From the NCBI GenBank assembly GCA_024220505.1, contig JAKZZE010000006.1, positions 310,001 through 374,000 on the forward strand: a DNA stretch of 64,000 bases, in the 5' to 3' direction. The notes beneath the pieces are model-generated. The model was not told the origin of the DNA. It saw only the letters and a list, made by a program, of their open reading frames with translations, and searched no databases. Below, in pieces: positions 11,136 to 25,855 of the stretch. Position numbers and translations under genes: made by a program. Position 1 is the first letter of the stretch. Each line of letters begins with the position of its first letter. This DNA comes from Rhizopus arrhizus (Eukaryota; Mucoromycota; Mucoromycetes; Mucorales; Rhizopodaceae).

Positions 11136-13349
11136 GTTTTTTCTACTCTTCTTTTAAAGAAAAAAAAGCGCAGAAAAAGAAAAAAAAGTACAAAAATGGA
11201 GCACACTACTTTCTGTTTTTGTAATAAATTTACTTGCTCATTAACTAAATTCAGAAAGTCCGCTAAATAAAAGGAGTATAGTGAAACCTGAGAGATTTAA
11301 AAAAGGTGGCTGATAAAACAGTACCTGGTAAATACGAATAAATAAAGTTAAATAAATTTTTATTTAAAAAAAAAAAAGTATAATCCTTGATATGTAAGAC
11401 ACTATTTATAAAAATTAGAAAACTGTACAAAAGAATAGAATCTTTGGTTTGTTTTATGAATTGAATCAGATAGGGGCGAAAGTTTGTTTTGTCAACATTC
11501 AAAGGTTAGTAAGACCTCGTCTGTTGAACTATGCCAGTTTACTTAATCATCATACGCTCTAAGGCCTTATCACCTTATATAAAACAGACCAGTTCATTTT
11601 TATAGAGTACTTTACCTTACTTGTTTTTTTCTTTTGTTTTTATTTAGCGGAATAAAGGAAAAAAAAAAAAAAAAAAAAAAAAAGTAGAAATGGAAGACTT
11701 TTGCCTTAAAGATTGATCTCTGAGTCTCAAACATTATAAAAAAATTTTTTTCAAGAGTTCCTGTCTTTTTTTGAGATTGATTCAGGTAGTGACAATTTCC
11801 AGTGCTTGTCATAACGTGTATAATAGTGTCAATGGTTACAGTTCATATGATCTGAGTGAGTAAAAGTCAAAGGATAGTACATTTGAAAGAATGTAGCTTT
11901 ACTTTTACACGTTTGTTAAACAGGTATCAGAGTGATCCAACTCATTTACAGATGAATCATGTCTTTGCTGACTGCGTCTTGCGATCCAGAAATTCTTTTC
12001 AGATCTTGACGTATCTCATTTTATATGTATTTATTTTGAATTAAAATTTCCTGATTAGAAAAGTAGAATTAAAGACGTTGATAATTTTGATATGTTTCAA
12101 AAGATAAAAATCCACTTTGTTGTAGAAGCTAATAATAGCATCTTTGTTACAAGTCATAATTATCCCTGTGTACATTTAATTACTAATAAAATTGAGTGGC
12201 CAAGGCTAATGAAAGGGAAATATAGAACCTGAATTTAAAAATAAACATGCGATTTACACAAATCTTTGCTTATGCCATTCAGTAATCAATATGTTCAATC
12301 GAGCAACGCGTTACTGTGCTAAAAGCAATTCAAACTTGGATTACAAGCTGCATTTAATATCTCTATGCTTATAGGTTAACAAGTACTTAAACAACTGCAA
12401 AACACTCTCTTGAGTTTCACAATCTATTAACATCATGACTCCTCTTTTTATTGGCAATAATAAATAGTACGACGCTATGTAGACATGGTATACACATACT
12501 TATAATTGAATTATGTCTTTATCTTATTGATATAGCATTCAACTCGTCTTTTTCTTTTAGTTTAACATATTGAGGTTGTTTAGCTATAAACATTATATTG
12601 CTTTGAACATAAGAGATAACAAAAAAAGTTAGTTTTGCATCATATCTTTTTTTTTTTTTTTTTTTTTGCATGCAGTATGATTTTCAGAGACATCTGCTTT
12701 ATATCTGTTTTTGTTCAAACGAAGCAACGTCTACTACAAAATATTTGTATTTGTAAAGAAAATAGTTTGTTATGTCTGCATCACAGGAAAAAGAAGAAGG
12801 CATGAATGCTATTATGGCTAGCGACATTATTAATTTACATGATCGTTCTATTTTATTCCAAAATTATAGATAAATTATCAGCTCAAGTTACTAAATGCAT
12901 TTAGAGGAAATGTCCTGTTTTTGGATTTATAAAGAAGGGTGGTCCACAAAGCAATTACAATTAAGGTAAGAATTATCTAATGATACATGCATGCTATTCT
13001 TTCGTGGTCTCAAGTCTTTCGATCCATTTATGACTTGTATAAGTGTTTACCTTTGATACTTCTCCCTTCAATCAAATAAGCTTAAATAGGTTGCGGATTT
13101 TTCTTTTTCAAGCAAGTGTTTAAAAAGAACTAGTCTCTTGGTATCATGATCATTGTTTAAATTTAAATCTTGGTTTTTCCTAATCAGAAAAGAAAAAAAG
13201 GTTGCTTTTTTATATCAAATGCTCATTTATCTAGAAACTTGCTAGAAATTATATTTTACCGGGTAGAAGATGTATTGCATCAATAAATAAGCTTTGAATG
13301 AGAAACTGATACTTCATTAATAAATTTTTATACACATTTTTTTAAAGCT
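11136..13349. other. 2.2 kb intergenic gap
   Basis: AT-rich, with a 25-base A tract near 11660-11684 and a 20-base T tract near 12648-12667. A short ORF at 12773-12871 (starting MSASQEKEEG) has no second exon I could join. Otherwise I see no coding signal. The left part must contain the phosphatase gene's promoter. Confidence 0.4.
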
Positions 13350-16300
13350 TTAAACAAATCTTGGGAAATCATTAAGAGGTTGAATAGGGTTTGTTTCGCT
13401 CAGTTGTAAAGCATACATTAAGCAATTCTTGGCGTCAATCAAATTTTCTTGTTTCATATACACTTTACTTAACAGGTACCTAAAATACATGTTTGTTTGT
13501 TTTTTTTAACATTTGATTTTCATTATAAAAGCTTACCAAGCTTCCGGCTGATTCCAGCCCGTCCCTTTTGTTGTTTTCTCTAGTAAATATTCTGCAAGTT
13601 CATATTCATTCATATCCAAATAGGCAGAGGCGAGCGAAATACAAGTCAACCCATGCTCAGGTTCGATCACAAGTGTCTTTTTAAATGCATCCAGTGCTGC
13701 TGCACGCTGGTCTTGAGCAATAAGGATTTTTCCAATTTGGTGCCAAACATCGGCGTTCACGCCATCCGTCAGTTGATCTGCTTCTTGAATCGCCTTGAAT
13801 GCCTCATCGTATTGCTTATTCCTCAGATAACTTGAACTTGCCATGATCCAAATTTGTACCACCATCTGTTTCCAGTGTTCCTTATTATCATCTTTTTCCG
13901 CTTGCTGAAAGACAAGTGGCGAATAGCTCTTTTCTATACCACCATCAGTTACGGAGTCATCTTGATGACTTGCACGGCTCATCTCGTTCGGAAAAGCTTT
14001 TAAAAGAAATTAGAACCGTTTTCCGCTGTGTTCATTGTTCTATACCCTTAAATAAGCCACTGTTGTTTCTAAATGACGATCTCAAGCCTAAAATTGTATT
14101 TCGTCTTGGCCTTGTACCATTCTTTTCTTTCTTTCTTTTTATATTAGATAAAAGAGGATCATCAAGTCTTGTCTTTGAAAAACTTAATGATCTTCTACTG
14201 CGCTTACTTATGCCGCTTTCTGATTCGACTTGGTGTTCTTGTTCGCCTTCAATAATTTTATCTAGTCCTTGTTTATTTTCCAGTTGATTCTCATCCTGAT
14301 CATCTTCATGAGACGATTCTATGCTTTCAATCGTTTGAAGGCTCATATTACTGCTGTTTTCGCTAAGAAAACCACTTGATGTCTTACTGTAGAACGACGG
14401 CAAGGATTTACTGGTACTACTACTAACGGACTGGCTTTTGGATACAACAGTAGGCAGTAAATTCATCTTTTTGGACAGTTTGAAAAATAAACAAAAAAGA
14501 CTTGTATAGCCCTCAGTGCATGGCCCTTCGAGTTCTTCCAAGACAGACAACTGACACATCTTGAGCCTCATGAACAACATGGCCTTCTCAAGCGTATCCT
14601 GTTCGTCTATGGTATGTTTATCTGACACAAGTTGAAGGATGGCGAGTGCCTGGGATAAATGTTTTTGAAGGAGAGCTAAAAGGTGCCATCCAGGGATAAA
14701 ATCTGGATTTAATTCGACGGATCGCTTGATGGATGTCATAGCTTGAGATCTATCCCCTGAAATGGCTTGATGCAAACCCAGTTCATAGAAAGCTTGCCAA
14801 GAATGTGGGTCAAGTTCTGATGCCTTTGAAAGTGAAACAAGTGATTCATTCAGGCAATCCAAACGTTTCTCTGGTTCGTTACCTTGATAGATAAAAAGAT
14901 AAATATAACTATGGTCAAAAGGGATAGACTTACATTGAATAGCACAGAGGCCATAGAGACAACCTCGTATACGTCTGCATTGAACCATCAGTGATTTCCA
15001 CTGATTCATCTTTTTCTTTTTTAAACCATCTGCTTCCTCTAATAAAGCTACAGCCAAATCACACAAGATCAAGCCTTCTTCTTCATTGGGCACATCTGCA
15101 TAAACGCGTTTTACAGCAATCAACAAGGTGCAAATTACATCCAATTCATTATCGTTTTCATATGCTCCTGGTGGTAATTTCCTCTTGACAGTTGCAGTCT
15201 CTGATTTTGGCTTTAAAGAAGATAAGAAGGTATCGCTTTGTTCCTCATTCGAGTTCGATCCTTGAGAAGTCAGGATGTCAACAATCCTTTTCTCTACAGA
15301 GTTCAAGTGACAAGAGGCTGAATTCGAGGAATTATGAGCTACAAGCTGCAGTTTCTTGCCAATCGTTTCCACCATTTCATGTAGCACCGACCCATCCTCA
15401 TCCCGAGCGGTCAGTTGAATGTCCTTTATGCCTAGCAGTTCTAAATAATTCTTCATGACCAAGATACATGTCCTTTTATCCGATAGATTGACCATGTGTC
15501 TGCAAAGAGTTGGACTGTTGAAGGTGAAGACACGTGCCTTGTAAAAGAATTTAAGAATACGTTCTGAGTAGTCTTTGGGGCCCCATCCAACGGTATCATG
15601 CGCAGAGACAAGCAAGTGACAGAGCTCAAGTGTCTTGTGGTTTAGATCGGTAGCCGAATCGTTGAGTTTTGTAAATTGGTGGAGCAAGGACCGAAATTGA
15701 GACACGAGCTGAATTGTTTCATCCAGGACTGACGTTGGTTTACTTGCAGTGTAAAGTCTAGGGACGACATGAGTTTAAATGTGTTTCTGTAGCTCTTTGT
15801 TCTTACAAGTCATCTTTATCTATTGAAACATAAACACCCTTTTGATAAGCTCGTGTTAAATATCGAATGTAGTGTCGAAAAATAATCCAACGCTTATGTA
15901 TACGCCAGTGCATTGGCCACCGCTCCGTGTTGCAGTAATATAGATAGGAACGCATCAATCTCAATGTCTGTTTTACTGCTCCCCTACACAAAATTTTTTA
16001 GTCTTTTTTTTTTCTATTACAGGCTCTTTTATGTACTTTCTTCTTAATTGAAGTAACACGGATCGATAAAGACAGTCCTCAACCCAAGAATTCAATGCCT
16101 TGTTATTTTCAGCAGGATGGTTCTCTACCACACTCAAAGCAGATAAATAAGATTCTAGAGCACCTTCATCATCTTGCTCCTGCTCAAAGCATCTTCCTTT
16201 GATCACCCTTGCTTGCACAAGTAAAACCAAACCATAACCCCACTCGACGTCTTCTAATCGTAGGACCAGCTGCTGTAACCATTCTAATGCTTTATCAAAT

Positions 16301-16810
16301 CTTGCAGTCTCAAAGTAAATTCTTGCTAAAATGATTTTTGAAAACTAATGAGTTCAGTGTGAGAGATTAATAGATGAAAATCTGGTTGTTTATTGAATAT
16401 GTATGCGTACCTGAGCTTGCCAATCGTCTGGTGTTTCTTCAGAACTTGATTTTTGCCTTTGGATGATATCCAACAACCTTACTAAAATCAGTTGAACGTG
16501 TGCAGGATCCAATCGTTTAGATATCGCAACATGATTAGGATCGTCCAATGCATGAATATAATCTGCTGGATAACCACTGTTTCGTGCTTGATTTAAATGT
16601 TGAATGAATTCTGATTCCATTCTGGCAGTTATCTCAAGTACTGTTCATATAAATTAGAGATTTTATTCATTGTATTATCCTCATACAGCCTTCACCTGAT
16701 TCTTGTGGATGGTATTTTTTATATTTCTTTGCTAATTCTGGAATATCTTGCCATTTTTCATCACACCGTGCTTGATCCAGGTCAATAAAAGATTGTTTTA
16801 ATTTGTCCAT
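13350..16810 (-). CDS. YPP1: TPR protein of the YPP1/TTC7 family (8 exons, 1026 aa)
   Basis: Scaffold subunit that, with EFR3, holds phosphatidylinositol 4-kinase (Stt4/PI4KIIIalpha) at the plasma membrane. Exons on minus: 16810-16696, 16640-16411, 16344-16021, 15967-15807, 15757-14934, 14882-14046, 13996-13537, 13479-13350, totalling 1027 codons. Family marks: WQDIPELAKKY near the N terminus; TPR helices such as FDKALEWLQQL, SWQAFYELGLHQAISGD, DVWHQIGKILIAQDQ and GLTCISLASAYL; and the diagnostic C-terminal end PLNDFPRFV. A Ser-rich, probably disordered linker lies between TPR blocks (about 14100-14500). The exon 3/4 acceptor was chosen at 15968-15969 because it alone keeps phase. Similar TPR proteins exist, but the overall order fits TTC7. 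Confidence 0.9.
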
Positions 16811-17389
16811 AACGAAAAGAGAAAGAAGTGCAAAGCAAGGCCAAATGGTTCGTGTTTTATTGGTGGTGTAACACAGTAATTATATTTGTTCAACTAAGGC
16901 ATGTGAATCAAGTAATTCTTTGTGTAGTCGAGAAAAAGTAGAATAGGAAATTATGTAAAGCTAAAAATATGAATTAGGAATAAGCTTTTTTTGTCAGCTA
17001 TATTGCATCTATAGTGAGTTATTTTTTTCATTTTCTGATATTTCAGCCTTTTTTTTTTTTTTTTTTTTTTTGTAAAGGTCTTCGTTAATTTATTTCAGGG
17101 TATTAAAATTGAATATGTCTAGTCATGTTTACACTGCTTTTTTTCTCTCCTGAAAGCGTGTATGTGTGCATGTGTGTAATTTCAATTGATCATTGTCTTA
17201 TAAAAGGGGTAAAAATATCCCTCCTCTTTTCTTTCCTTTTTTTTTAAAAAAAATCCTTTGGTTTTTATTCATAAATAACACATGTAAACCCTTATGTAAG
17301 ATCGACACAATTAAAGAACAGTAATAAATAAACAATAATAAATGAATAATAATAATATGTTACATTTTATTTTTTATATTAAAATTAGT
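16811..17389. other. Intergenic region between YPP1/TTC7 start and ARF1 end
   Basis: 580 bp with a 23-base T tract (about 17049-17071), a short TG-rich stretch (about 17157-17178) and a T/A-rich run before the ARF1 3' end. It should carry the YPP1/TTC7 promoter; no specific site is recognised. Confidence 0.4.
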
Positions 17390-19869
<2,480 letters not shown>

Positions 19870-20799
19870 ATGTTACCATTTTTTAATAAAAAAGAAAATA
19901 TGACAGAAGAATATAAAACAATTGATTTCTTAAAAAGGCTAGTGAATAAGAACAACTTGAGTTTTGAACAATATGCAGTTGAACAATTTACGGATATCAA
20001 CGCAATGCAAGATTGTCGCTTGGATCAACAAGAATATCAGTGGAAAAGTGCTCTAGAAAATGACCGGTTGAATCGATACTGCAATATCCTTCCATTTGAT
20101 AAAAATCGCGTAAAATTGGCTGATGGTGGTTATATCAATGCAAGCCACATACAGACACCAACCGGTACAAGTTATATTGCAGCACAGGGGCCACTGAGAC
20201 ATACTATGATTGATTTTTGGCGTATGATTATCGAACAGAAGGTGCCAGTGATCGTGTGTCTAACACCCGAGATTGAAAAGGGAATGGAAAAATGTGCTCG
20301 ATATTGGCCCGAAGGCGATCAAAATGAGATATTGCGAAACAATGACGGGGTGATGGTTGAGTTACAAAACGTCGAAAAGGAAAAGGTCTATAAAAAGGCA
20401 GATTGTATGGTTCGAAGGATTTCTGTTGCTCTCTATCGTCAAAATGAATCAGTGCAGAAAACTGAGGTGGTTCAGCTTCAATTCTTTGGTTGGCCTGACC
20501 ACGGGGTACCCAACAAACCGGATAAGGTGCTGGCGCTTGTGAAGCTGGCAAGAACGTTTTATAAAGAGGGCAGACCGGCTGTGGTTCACTGCAGTGCTGG
20601 TTGTGGACGAACAGGCACTTTTTGTGTGATTGATACTACAGAGGCAATGATAAAGAATAGGTTGGGTCCTCTTGACCCTGTGTCATTTTTGACAGATGAA
20701 TTTCGTAAACAGAGAACAACAATGGTTCAGACACCATCTCAATTCATATTTTGTTATGTTGCAGTATTACAGTTTTTGAAAGAAACAAAACAATTATAG
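19870..20799 (+). CDS. Classical protein tyrosine phosphatase (309 aa)
   Basis: Single-exon PTP that removes phosphate from phosphotyrosine, in fungi usually on MAP kinases. The whole protein is the PTP domain. Seen: NDRLNRYCNILPFD and GGYINASHI (PTP entry motifs), YIAAQGPL, WPDHGVP at about 208-214 with general acid Asp210, P-loop HCSAGCGRTG at 240-249 with nucleophile Cys241 and Arg247, and the Q-loop QTPSQF. The start at 19870 was chosen because the upstream in-frame extension is only T-tract-encoded Phe. The gene resembles Pyp1/Ptp-type enzymes of other fungi but lacks their long N-terminal regulatory region. Confidence 0.95.
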   Translation: MLPFFNKKENMTEEYKTIDFLKRLVNKNNLSFEQYAVEQFTDINAMQDCRLDQQEYQWKSALENDRLNRYCNILPFDKNRVKLADGGYINASHIQTPTGTSYIAAQGPLRHTMIDFWRMIIEQKVPVIVCLTPEIEKGMEKCARYWPEGDQNEILRNNDGVMVELQNVEKEKVYKKADCMVRRISVALYRQNESVQKTEVVQLQFFGWPDHGVPNKPDKVLALVKLARTFYKEGRPAVVHCSAGCGRTGTFCVIDTTEAMIKNRLGPLDPVSFLTDEFRKQRTTMVQTPSQFIFCYVAVLQFLKETKQL

Positions 20800-21559
20800 A
20801 ATACAAATAATAATAAAACCATCAATACTATAAATCTTTTGTGATGTAAACCATTTCCTCACAACACTGTAGTTTTACAGCTTGTATGCTGAGTTTTTTT
20901 TTCCTTGCTTATTTCAATCACAGGTCATTATGAATAAATTTCCTCCATAGCAACTAGGGCAGCTCTAAAATTAAGAGTAGCTCTAGATTTTTCTTTGCTG
21001 AAAAAGGGGAGGGTAAGTACATTTTATCATTCAACCCCAGTTTCACAGAAAAATAAATAGTTTTCTGTGTACTTTCCCTTTCGGAAAACAATAATTTTAA
21101 GGGGGAAAGTCCAGACATGAGTACACTAATGTTTGACACATTTTTATCTATTGTCACCCCCTTATTTACTATATTTAAACATTTTGATCTCTTTAAGCAT
21201 GTTCAATAAAAGGAAACGCATACGAAGGGAGAAAAAGGGATTCTATATTATGTAAACGTGGATGAAAGGGTTGCTCCTCGGTTATGGGAATAAAATAAGA
21301 GAGGAGCTTGAAAGACGTGTGGGTTTCCTTAACAATAAATTATATTTGATTAGGGAATGCCTCAAAGATCGACTAACGTGTATGCTGTTTTATTATTATT
21401 ATTATTCAGGGAGCATATGTTATACATTCCATTATCAAACTTCTTTGTAAAAAAAAAAAGAAACCCTTTTTTTCTCTTTTATAAATATATCTTTCCCCTA
21501 AAAAATTATATATAAAAACCCTTATTTTATTTTTCTTTTCTTTTTTTTTATCATTAAAC
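20800..21559. other. Intergenic region before the PAS-kinase-like gene
   Basis: 760 bp. It has short pyrimidine-rich stretches and a TATATAAAAA sequence at about 21509-21518, 45-50 bp before the next start, which is a plausible TATA element. No gene is seen. Confidence 0.4.
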
Positions 21560-22597
21560 ATGAATACATTATTTAACCAACAAGAATCCATTTATTACAA
21601 AGAACAACCTACACCACTTCCTGCTTGTTTATCCAACTATCCACTTCACCCATCATTTTTAGCCAACTACATCATTGGAGAAGAACTAGGATCTGGCGGC
21701 CACGGGTTTGTGATTTCAGCGCGTGAGAGAAAGACTGGGATCGAGAGAGCTGTCAAGTTTATCTATCGTCATATGGTACCAGCTCATAATTGGGTAAAGG
21801 ATCGCACATTAGGTCAAATACCAATGGAAGTTTACATTTTAAAAAACATTCATCATCCAAATATCATTGGTTATGTTGATTCATACCAAGATCATTATTT
21901 TGTTTATCTCGTAATGGAATTGCATGGTTCTCAGTGGGCCAACAACAGCAGTACAGAAAACAATTCACGATCACCAGCCCTCTCTGAGACATCTCACAGT
22001 ACCTGTTCATCCATGATGGACTCACCTCTCGAACAATACTTGCCTACGCCAGTAATCAAAAGACGTACATCCTGTGATTTATTTGAATGCATCGAACGAC
22101 ACAATTATTTCCAAGAACCATTGGCCAGAGCGATCTTTAAACAAATTGTTGAATGTGTAGCTTACTTGGACGTGCTTGGTATCTGTCACAGAGACATTAA
22201 AGATGAAAATATTGTGATTGATGATCAGTATCAGGTGAAGCTCATTGACTTTGGTGCAGCAGCTGTCTTGCCTCGTCATTATGGCGACAACAAGACTTAT
22301 TTGATGACCAAGTTTTATGGTACAGTCAGCTTTGCATCCCCCGAGATTTTGATGGGTAGAGCCTATAAGGCTGAACCAGCAGAGATTTGGTCACTTGGCG
22401 TGCTCTTGTATACCATCTTGTTTGGCGAGGTTCCCTTCCATGATACAGAAATGGCAATTGCGGGTCGAATTGCTCAGCCTAAAGTACGTGTTTCTTTAGC
22501 TTGTTTAAATTTAATCTCCTGGATGTTGCAACGATCTCCAGATCAACGACCTACTATTCATCAAGTATTAATGCATCCTTGGTTTTCTGAATTTTAA
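21560..22597 (+). CDS. PAS-kinase-like Ser/Thr protein kinase lacking a PAS domain (345 aa)
   Basis: Single exon. The catalytic domain is complete: glycine loop GSGGHG at 44-49, Lys66 in AVKF, HRDIKDEN with Asp212 and Asn217, DFG at 230-232, the APE-equivalent SPEIL and EIWSLG. The combination CHRDIKDENIVID plus DFGAAA plus FYGTVSFASPEIL points to the PASK/PSK branch. A Ser/Thr/Asn-rich insertion of about 50 residues (SSTENNSRSPALSETS...) sits between strand beta-5 and helix alpha-D. PASK proteins normally carry an N-terminal PAS sensor of several hundred residues; here only about 35 residues precede the kinase, so regulation must differ. Substrate unknown. Confidence 0.9.
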   Translation: MNTLFNQQESIYYKEQPTPLPACLSNYPLHPSFLANYIIGEELGSGGHGFVISARERKTGIERAVKFIYRHMVPAHNWVKDRTLGQIPMEVYILKNIHHPNIIGYVDSYQDHYFVYLVMELHGSQWANNSSTENNSRSPALSETSHSTCSSMMDSPLEQYLPTPVIKRRTSCDLFECIERHNYFQEPLARAIFKQIVECVAYLDVLGICHRDIKDENIVIDDQYQVKLIDFGAAAVLPRHYGDNKTYLMTKFYGTVSFASPEILMGRAYKAEPAEIWSLGVLLYTILFGEVPFHDTEMAIAGRIAQPKVRVSLACLNLISWMLQRSPDQRPTIHQVLMHPWFSEF

Positions 22598-24072
22598 TTT
22601 TTTTTTTTTTTTTTTTTTTCACATTTTTTTATGCCCTATTCTATATGCGCGAGCGCACAAAGCATTTTTATTATCAAGTACTCACACATTTTACATAATT
22701 TTTGCATGAATCATTTACCCCTTTATAAGCCCTTAAAAATTATATATGACTTTACGTTTAATTCTTTCTATGTTCTTTCTCCTCTTTTAATATTCTCCCT
22801 CTTTATTGGTATCCTCTCCCCTTTTTTTTTATATTGTAATTTAATCTTTCTTCTTTCTTCTTTCATATGTTGTACATATAAAAATGCATCTTTTTTCTTT
22901 TAATTCACTTAATAACAATAAAAAAAAAACTATTCAACTATTATACACACGAAAATATACAAATGGTTTTCGATTACAACATTGTTTCTCCTTTAATAAT
23001 AAAACATCACTATCTGTGATCTTCGAATGGCAATATTATACCTCTCTCCCAAGTAAATGAAAGGCATTTAGATATATATTATCATCTTTTGTCCCTTTTA
23101 TTACTCTATTAAAACTTAAGTCCGAGTTATAAATTGGCTAGTAATCATCTCTCCTTATTAAATAATTACTCAAAGAGATACCAAGTTGCTCTTTTTTTAT
23201 AGCATGAAACACTGTCAATATCTCTTGTATTCATTTTTGATACTAATCAATTAGCAATTGTGTATTGCTATTATTTGCCTGTTTCAATTTGATGGTTCCT
23301 TCTTGCTTACTGAAAAAGCTATATTTTTTTATTTTTTTAAAAAAAAATACGTTGTATGAATTTCAATTAAATGCAAACAAAGCAAGATTTGTAAGAGATA
23401 AACTCCAGATTAAGATATCTTGCAAAAGAGTCAAATCATACAGCAAAAGTGTTATGAGATAATCTCAATGTTGAAATTCATTGCCATACAAACGTGATTG
23501 TTTAAAGCATAAATGTCAAAAAAAATTTATTTGACGCAAATCCCAGAAAACGCCATTTTACTGAATCTCATCTCACGAAACTTTTAATTTCCAAAAATTG
23601 AGCTATAGAAATGAAAATAATGGTTTGAAATTCAATGTTAAAACAAATTCTTGTAAAATGAAACGTTGGGAATTTAGAAAAAAATTTTTTTTTTTAAAAA
23701 AAAAAACTATGAAAAAAATAAATAAAACAAGACGTTTAGCATTTTTTTTTTTCCCTTGCACAATATCCTCAGGTGGAAGCTATTTCTAATTCACAAGTTA
23801 CTGAAACTCTCTAAATAAATCATACAATTCTTTGGGAATAATTTGCCTGTGTTGACATTGAGAGACAAAGAAAAAAAAAAGCTTTCCTTGATAAATTTGA
23901 TTGGTTCAAAATTTTATTTACCCGGGAACGGGGCTAACGAAAATTTTTTGATATAAAATAGAAATCCGAATTTATTTTTTGTTCTTTCTCTCTTTTTTCA
24001 ACTTTAAAAGGTAACCGTATAGATGCAACCTCATCCATCCATCCAAATACTTATGTGATCCCTTAGACTAAA
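22598..24072. other. 1.5 kb region upstream of EF-1alpha
   Basis: The first part is the PASK-like gene's 3' region with a 21-base T tract right after the stop. Short ORFs here are T/K-rich and look like noise. The last 150 bp are the EF-1alpha promoter (separate entry). Confidence 0.4.
23915..24072 (+). promoter_or_regulatory. EF-1alpha promoter and leader, with CATCC repeat and putative leader intron or uORF
   Basis: A TATAAAA box is at about 23952-23958, then a CT-rich stretch (CTTTCTCTC...) typical of highly expressed fungal genes. An ATG at 24023 opens an 11-codon uORF that ends at 24058, 14 bp before the real start. However GTAACC at 24011 and CCTTAG ending at 24066 could bound a 56-nt leader intron that removes this uORF. 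CATCCATCCATCC lies at 24032-24044 inside it. Which is right needs a transcript. Confidence 0.5.
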
Positions 24073-25449
24073 ATGGGTAAAGATAAGACTAACATCAGTG
24101 TCGTCGTTATTGGTCACGTCGATTCCGGTAAATCTACCACCACTGGTCACTTGATCTACAAGTGTGGTGGTATTGACAAGCGTACCATCGAAAAGTTTGA
24201 AAAGGAAGCCGCTGAACTCGGTAAGGGTTCCTTCAAGTACGCTTGGGTTCTTGACAAGCTCAAGGCTGAACGTGAACGTGGTATCACCATTGATATCGCT
24301 CTCTGGAAGTTCGAAACCCCCAAGTACCAAATTACCGTTATTGATGCTCCCGGTCACCGTGATTTCATCAAGAACATGATTACTGGTACTTCTCAAGCCG
24401 ATTGTGCTATTCTTATCATTGCTGGTGGTACTGGTGAATTCGAAGCTGGTATCTCCAAGGATGGTCAAACTCGTGAACACGCCCTTTTGGCTTTCACCCT
24501 CGGTGTCCGTCAATTGATTGTTGCTGTTAACAAGATGGATACCACCAAGTGGTCCGAAGCTCGTTTCAACGAAATCGTCAAGGAAGTTTCCTCCTTCATC
24601 AAGAAGATTGGTTACAACCCCAAGTCTGTTCCCTTCGTCCCCATCTCTGGTTGGCACGGTGACAACATGTTGGAAGAATCTACCAACATGCCCTGGTACA
24701 AGGGATGGAACAAGGAAACCAAGGCTGGTGCCAAGTCTGGTAAGACTCTCTTGGATGCCATTGACAACATTGACCCTCCTACCCGTCCTGTTGACAAGCC
24801 TCTCCGTCTTCCTCTTCAAGATGTTTACAAGATTGGTGGTATCGGTACTGTTCCCGTTGGTCGTGTCGAAACTGGTGTCATCAAGGCTGGTATGGTCGTC
24901 ACCTTCGCTCCTGCTGCTGTCACCACTGAAGTTAAGTCCGTCGAAATGCACCACGAAACCCTCACTGAAGGTCTTCCCGGTGACAACGTCGGTTTCAACG
25001 TCAAGAACGTCTCCGTCAAGGATATCCGTCGTGGTAACGTCTGTTCCGACTCCAAGAACGACCCCGCCAAGGAAGCCGGTTCCTTCACCGCTCAAGTTAT
25101 TATCTTGAACCACCCCGGTCAAATTGGTGCTGGTTACGCTCCCGTTTTGGATTGTCACACTGCTCACATTGCCTGTAAGTTCGCTGAATTGATCGAAAAG
25201 ATCGACAGACGTTCCGGTAAGTCCTTGGAAGCTACTCCCAAGTTCGTCAAGTCTGGTGACTCTGCCATCGTCAAGATGATCCCCTCCAAGCCCATGTGTG
25301 TTGAAGCTTACACTGACTACCCTCCTCTTGGTCGTTTCGCTGTTCGTGACATGCGTCAAACCGTTGCTGTTGGTGTCATCAAGTCCGTTGAAAAGGTCGA
25401 CAAGGCCGGTAAGGTCACCAAGGCCGCTGCCAAGGCCGGTAAGAAATAA
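24073..25449 (+). CDS. TEF1: Translation elongation factor EF-1alpha (458 aa)
   Basis: GTPase that brings aminoacyl-tRNA to the ribosome. Intronless coding sequence of 458 codons plus stop, the family length. Motifs: GHVDSGKST (14-22), DAPGHRDF (about 91-98), NKMD (about 153-156), and the Lys-rich C terminus ending AGKK. Codon use is strongly biased to C-ending codons (GGT, AAG, GTC, TCC), unlike neighbouring genes, as expected for very high expression. That bias also opens a 442-codon antisense frame that is not a gene. Confidence 0.99.
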   Translation: MGKDKTNISVVVIGHVDSGKSTTTGHLIYKCGGIDKRTIEKFEKEAAELGKGSFKYAWVLDKLKAERERGITIDIALWKFETPKYQITVIDAPGHRDFIKNMITGTSQADCAILIIAGGTGEFEAGISKDGQTREHALLAFTLGVRQLIVAVNKMDTTKWSEARFNEIVKEVSSFIKKIGYNPKSVPFVPISGWHGDNMLEESTNMPWYKGWNKETKAGAKSGKTLLDAIDNIDPPTRPVDKPLRLPLQDVYKIGGIGTVPVGRVETGVIKAGMVVTFAPAAVTTEVKSVEMHHETLTEGLPGDNVGFNVKNVSVKDIRRGNVCSDSKNDPAKEAGSFTAQVIILNHPGQIGAGYAPVLDCHTAHIACKFAELIEKIDRRSGKSLEATPKFVKSGDSAIVKMIPSKPMCVEAYTDYPPLGRFAVRDMRQTVAVGVIKSVEKVDKAGKVTKAAAKAGKK

Positions 25450-25855
25450 ATTGCTTAATTCTGTTTACCCACTTTGAAAAAAAAAACACAACTTGTTGTG
25501 ATTTGGTTGAAAAATAATAAAAAATAAAATTATTATATAAAAAGACATGTCTTTGAAAGCTTATGAATTGGTATGGTTGTAAGGCAGTGTAGTATTTGTA
25601 TACTATTCATTCTTAAACGATTGATGCTTGGTGTGTATAAAGCATGCAGTCCATGTACACTAAATGAACATGACGTGTATTCTCATGTGCGAATATTACA
25701 TGTATTTGTTACTTAAATAGGATGATTCTATGGAACATGCTATGTTGTTCATAAAGGTTTTATCAAAAAGAAAACGACAACTTTTTTTTTTTGGATATAA
25801 ATGTGTAAAGGAAAGAAATCTTTTTTATTATTATTATTTAGGACTTTCTTACTCT
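25450..25855. other. Intergenic region between EF-1alpha and chitinase
   Basis: About 400 bp. Near its right end GTAAAG (25805) and TTATTTAG (ending 25841) could bound a short leader intron of the chitinase gene. Nothing else is recognised. Confidence 0.35.

Noticed and set aside
11856..12044. 62-codon plus ORF (start MSKSQRIVHLKE)
   Set aside because: No homology, no splice partners, composition not distinct from background.
24031..25359. 442-codon minus-strand ORF
   Set aside because: Exactly antisense to EF-1alpha and caused by its strong codon bias; its composition (Gly/Thr/Asp-rich) is the mirror of the sense codons.
25805..25841. Leader intron upstream of the chitinase start
   Set aside because: GTAAAG and TTTAG are present but the segment is only 37 nt and no upstream coding exon is evident; noted only as a possibility.
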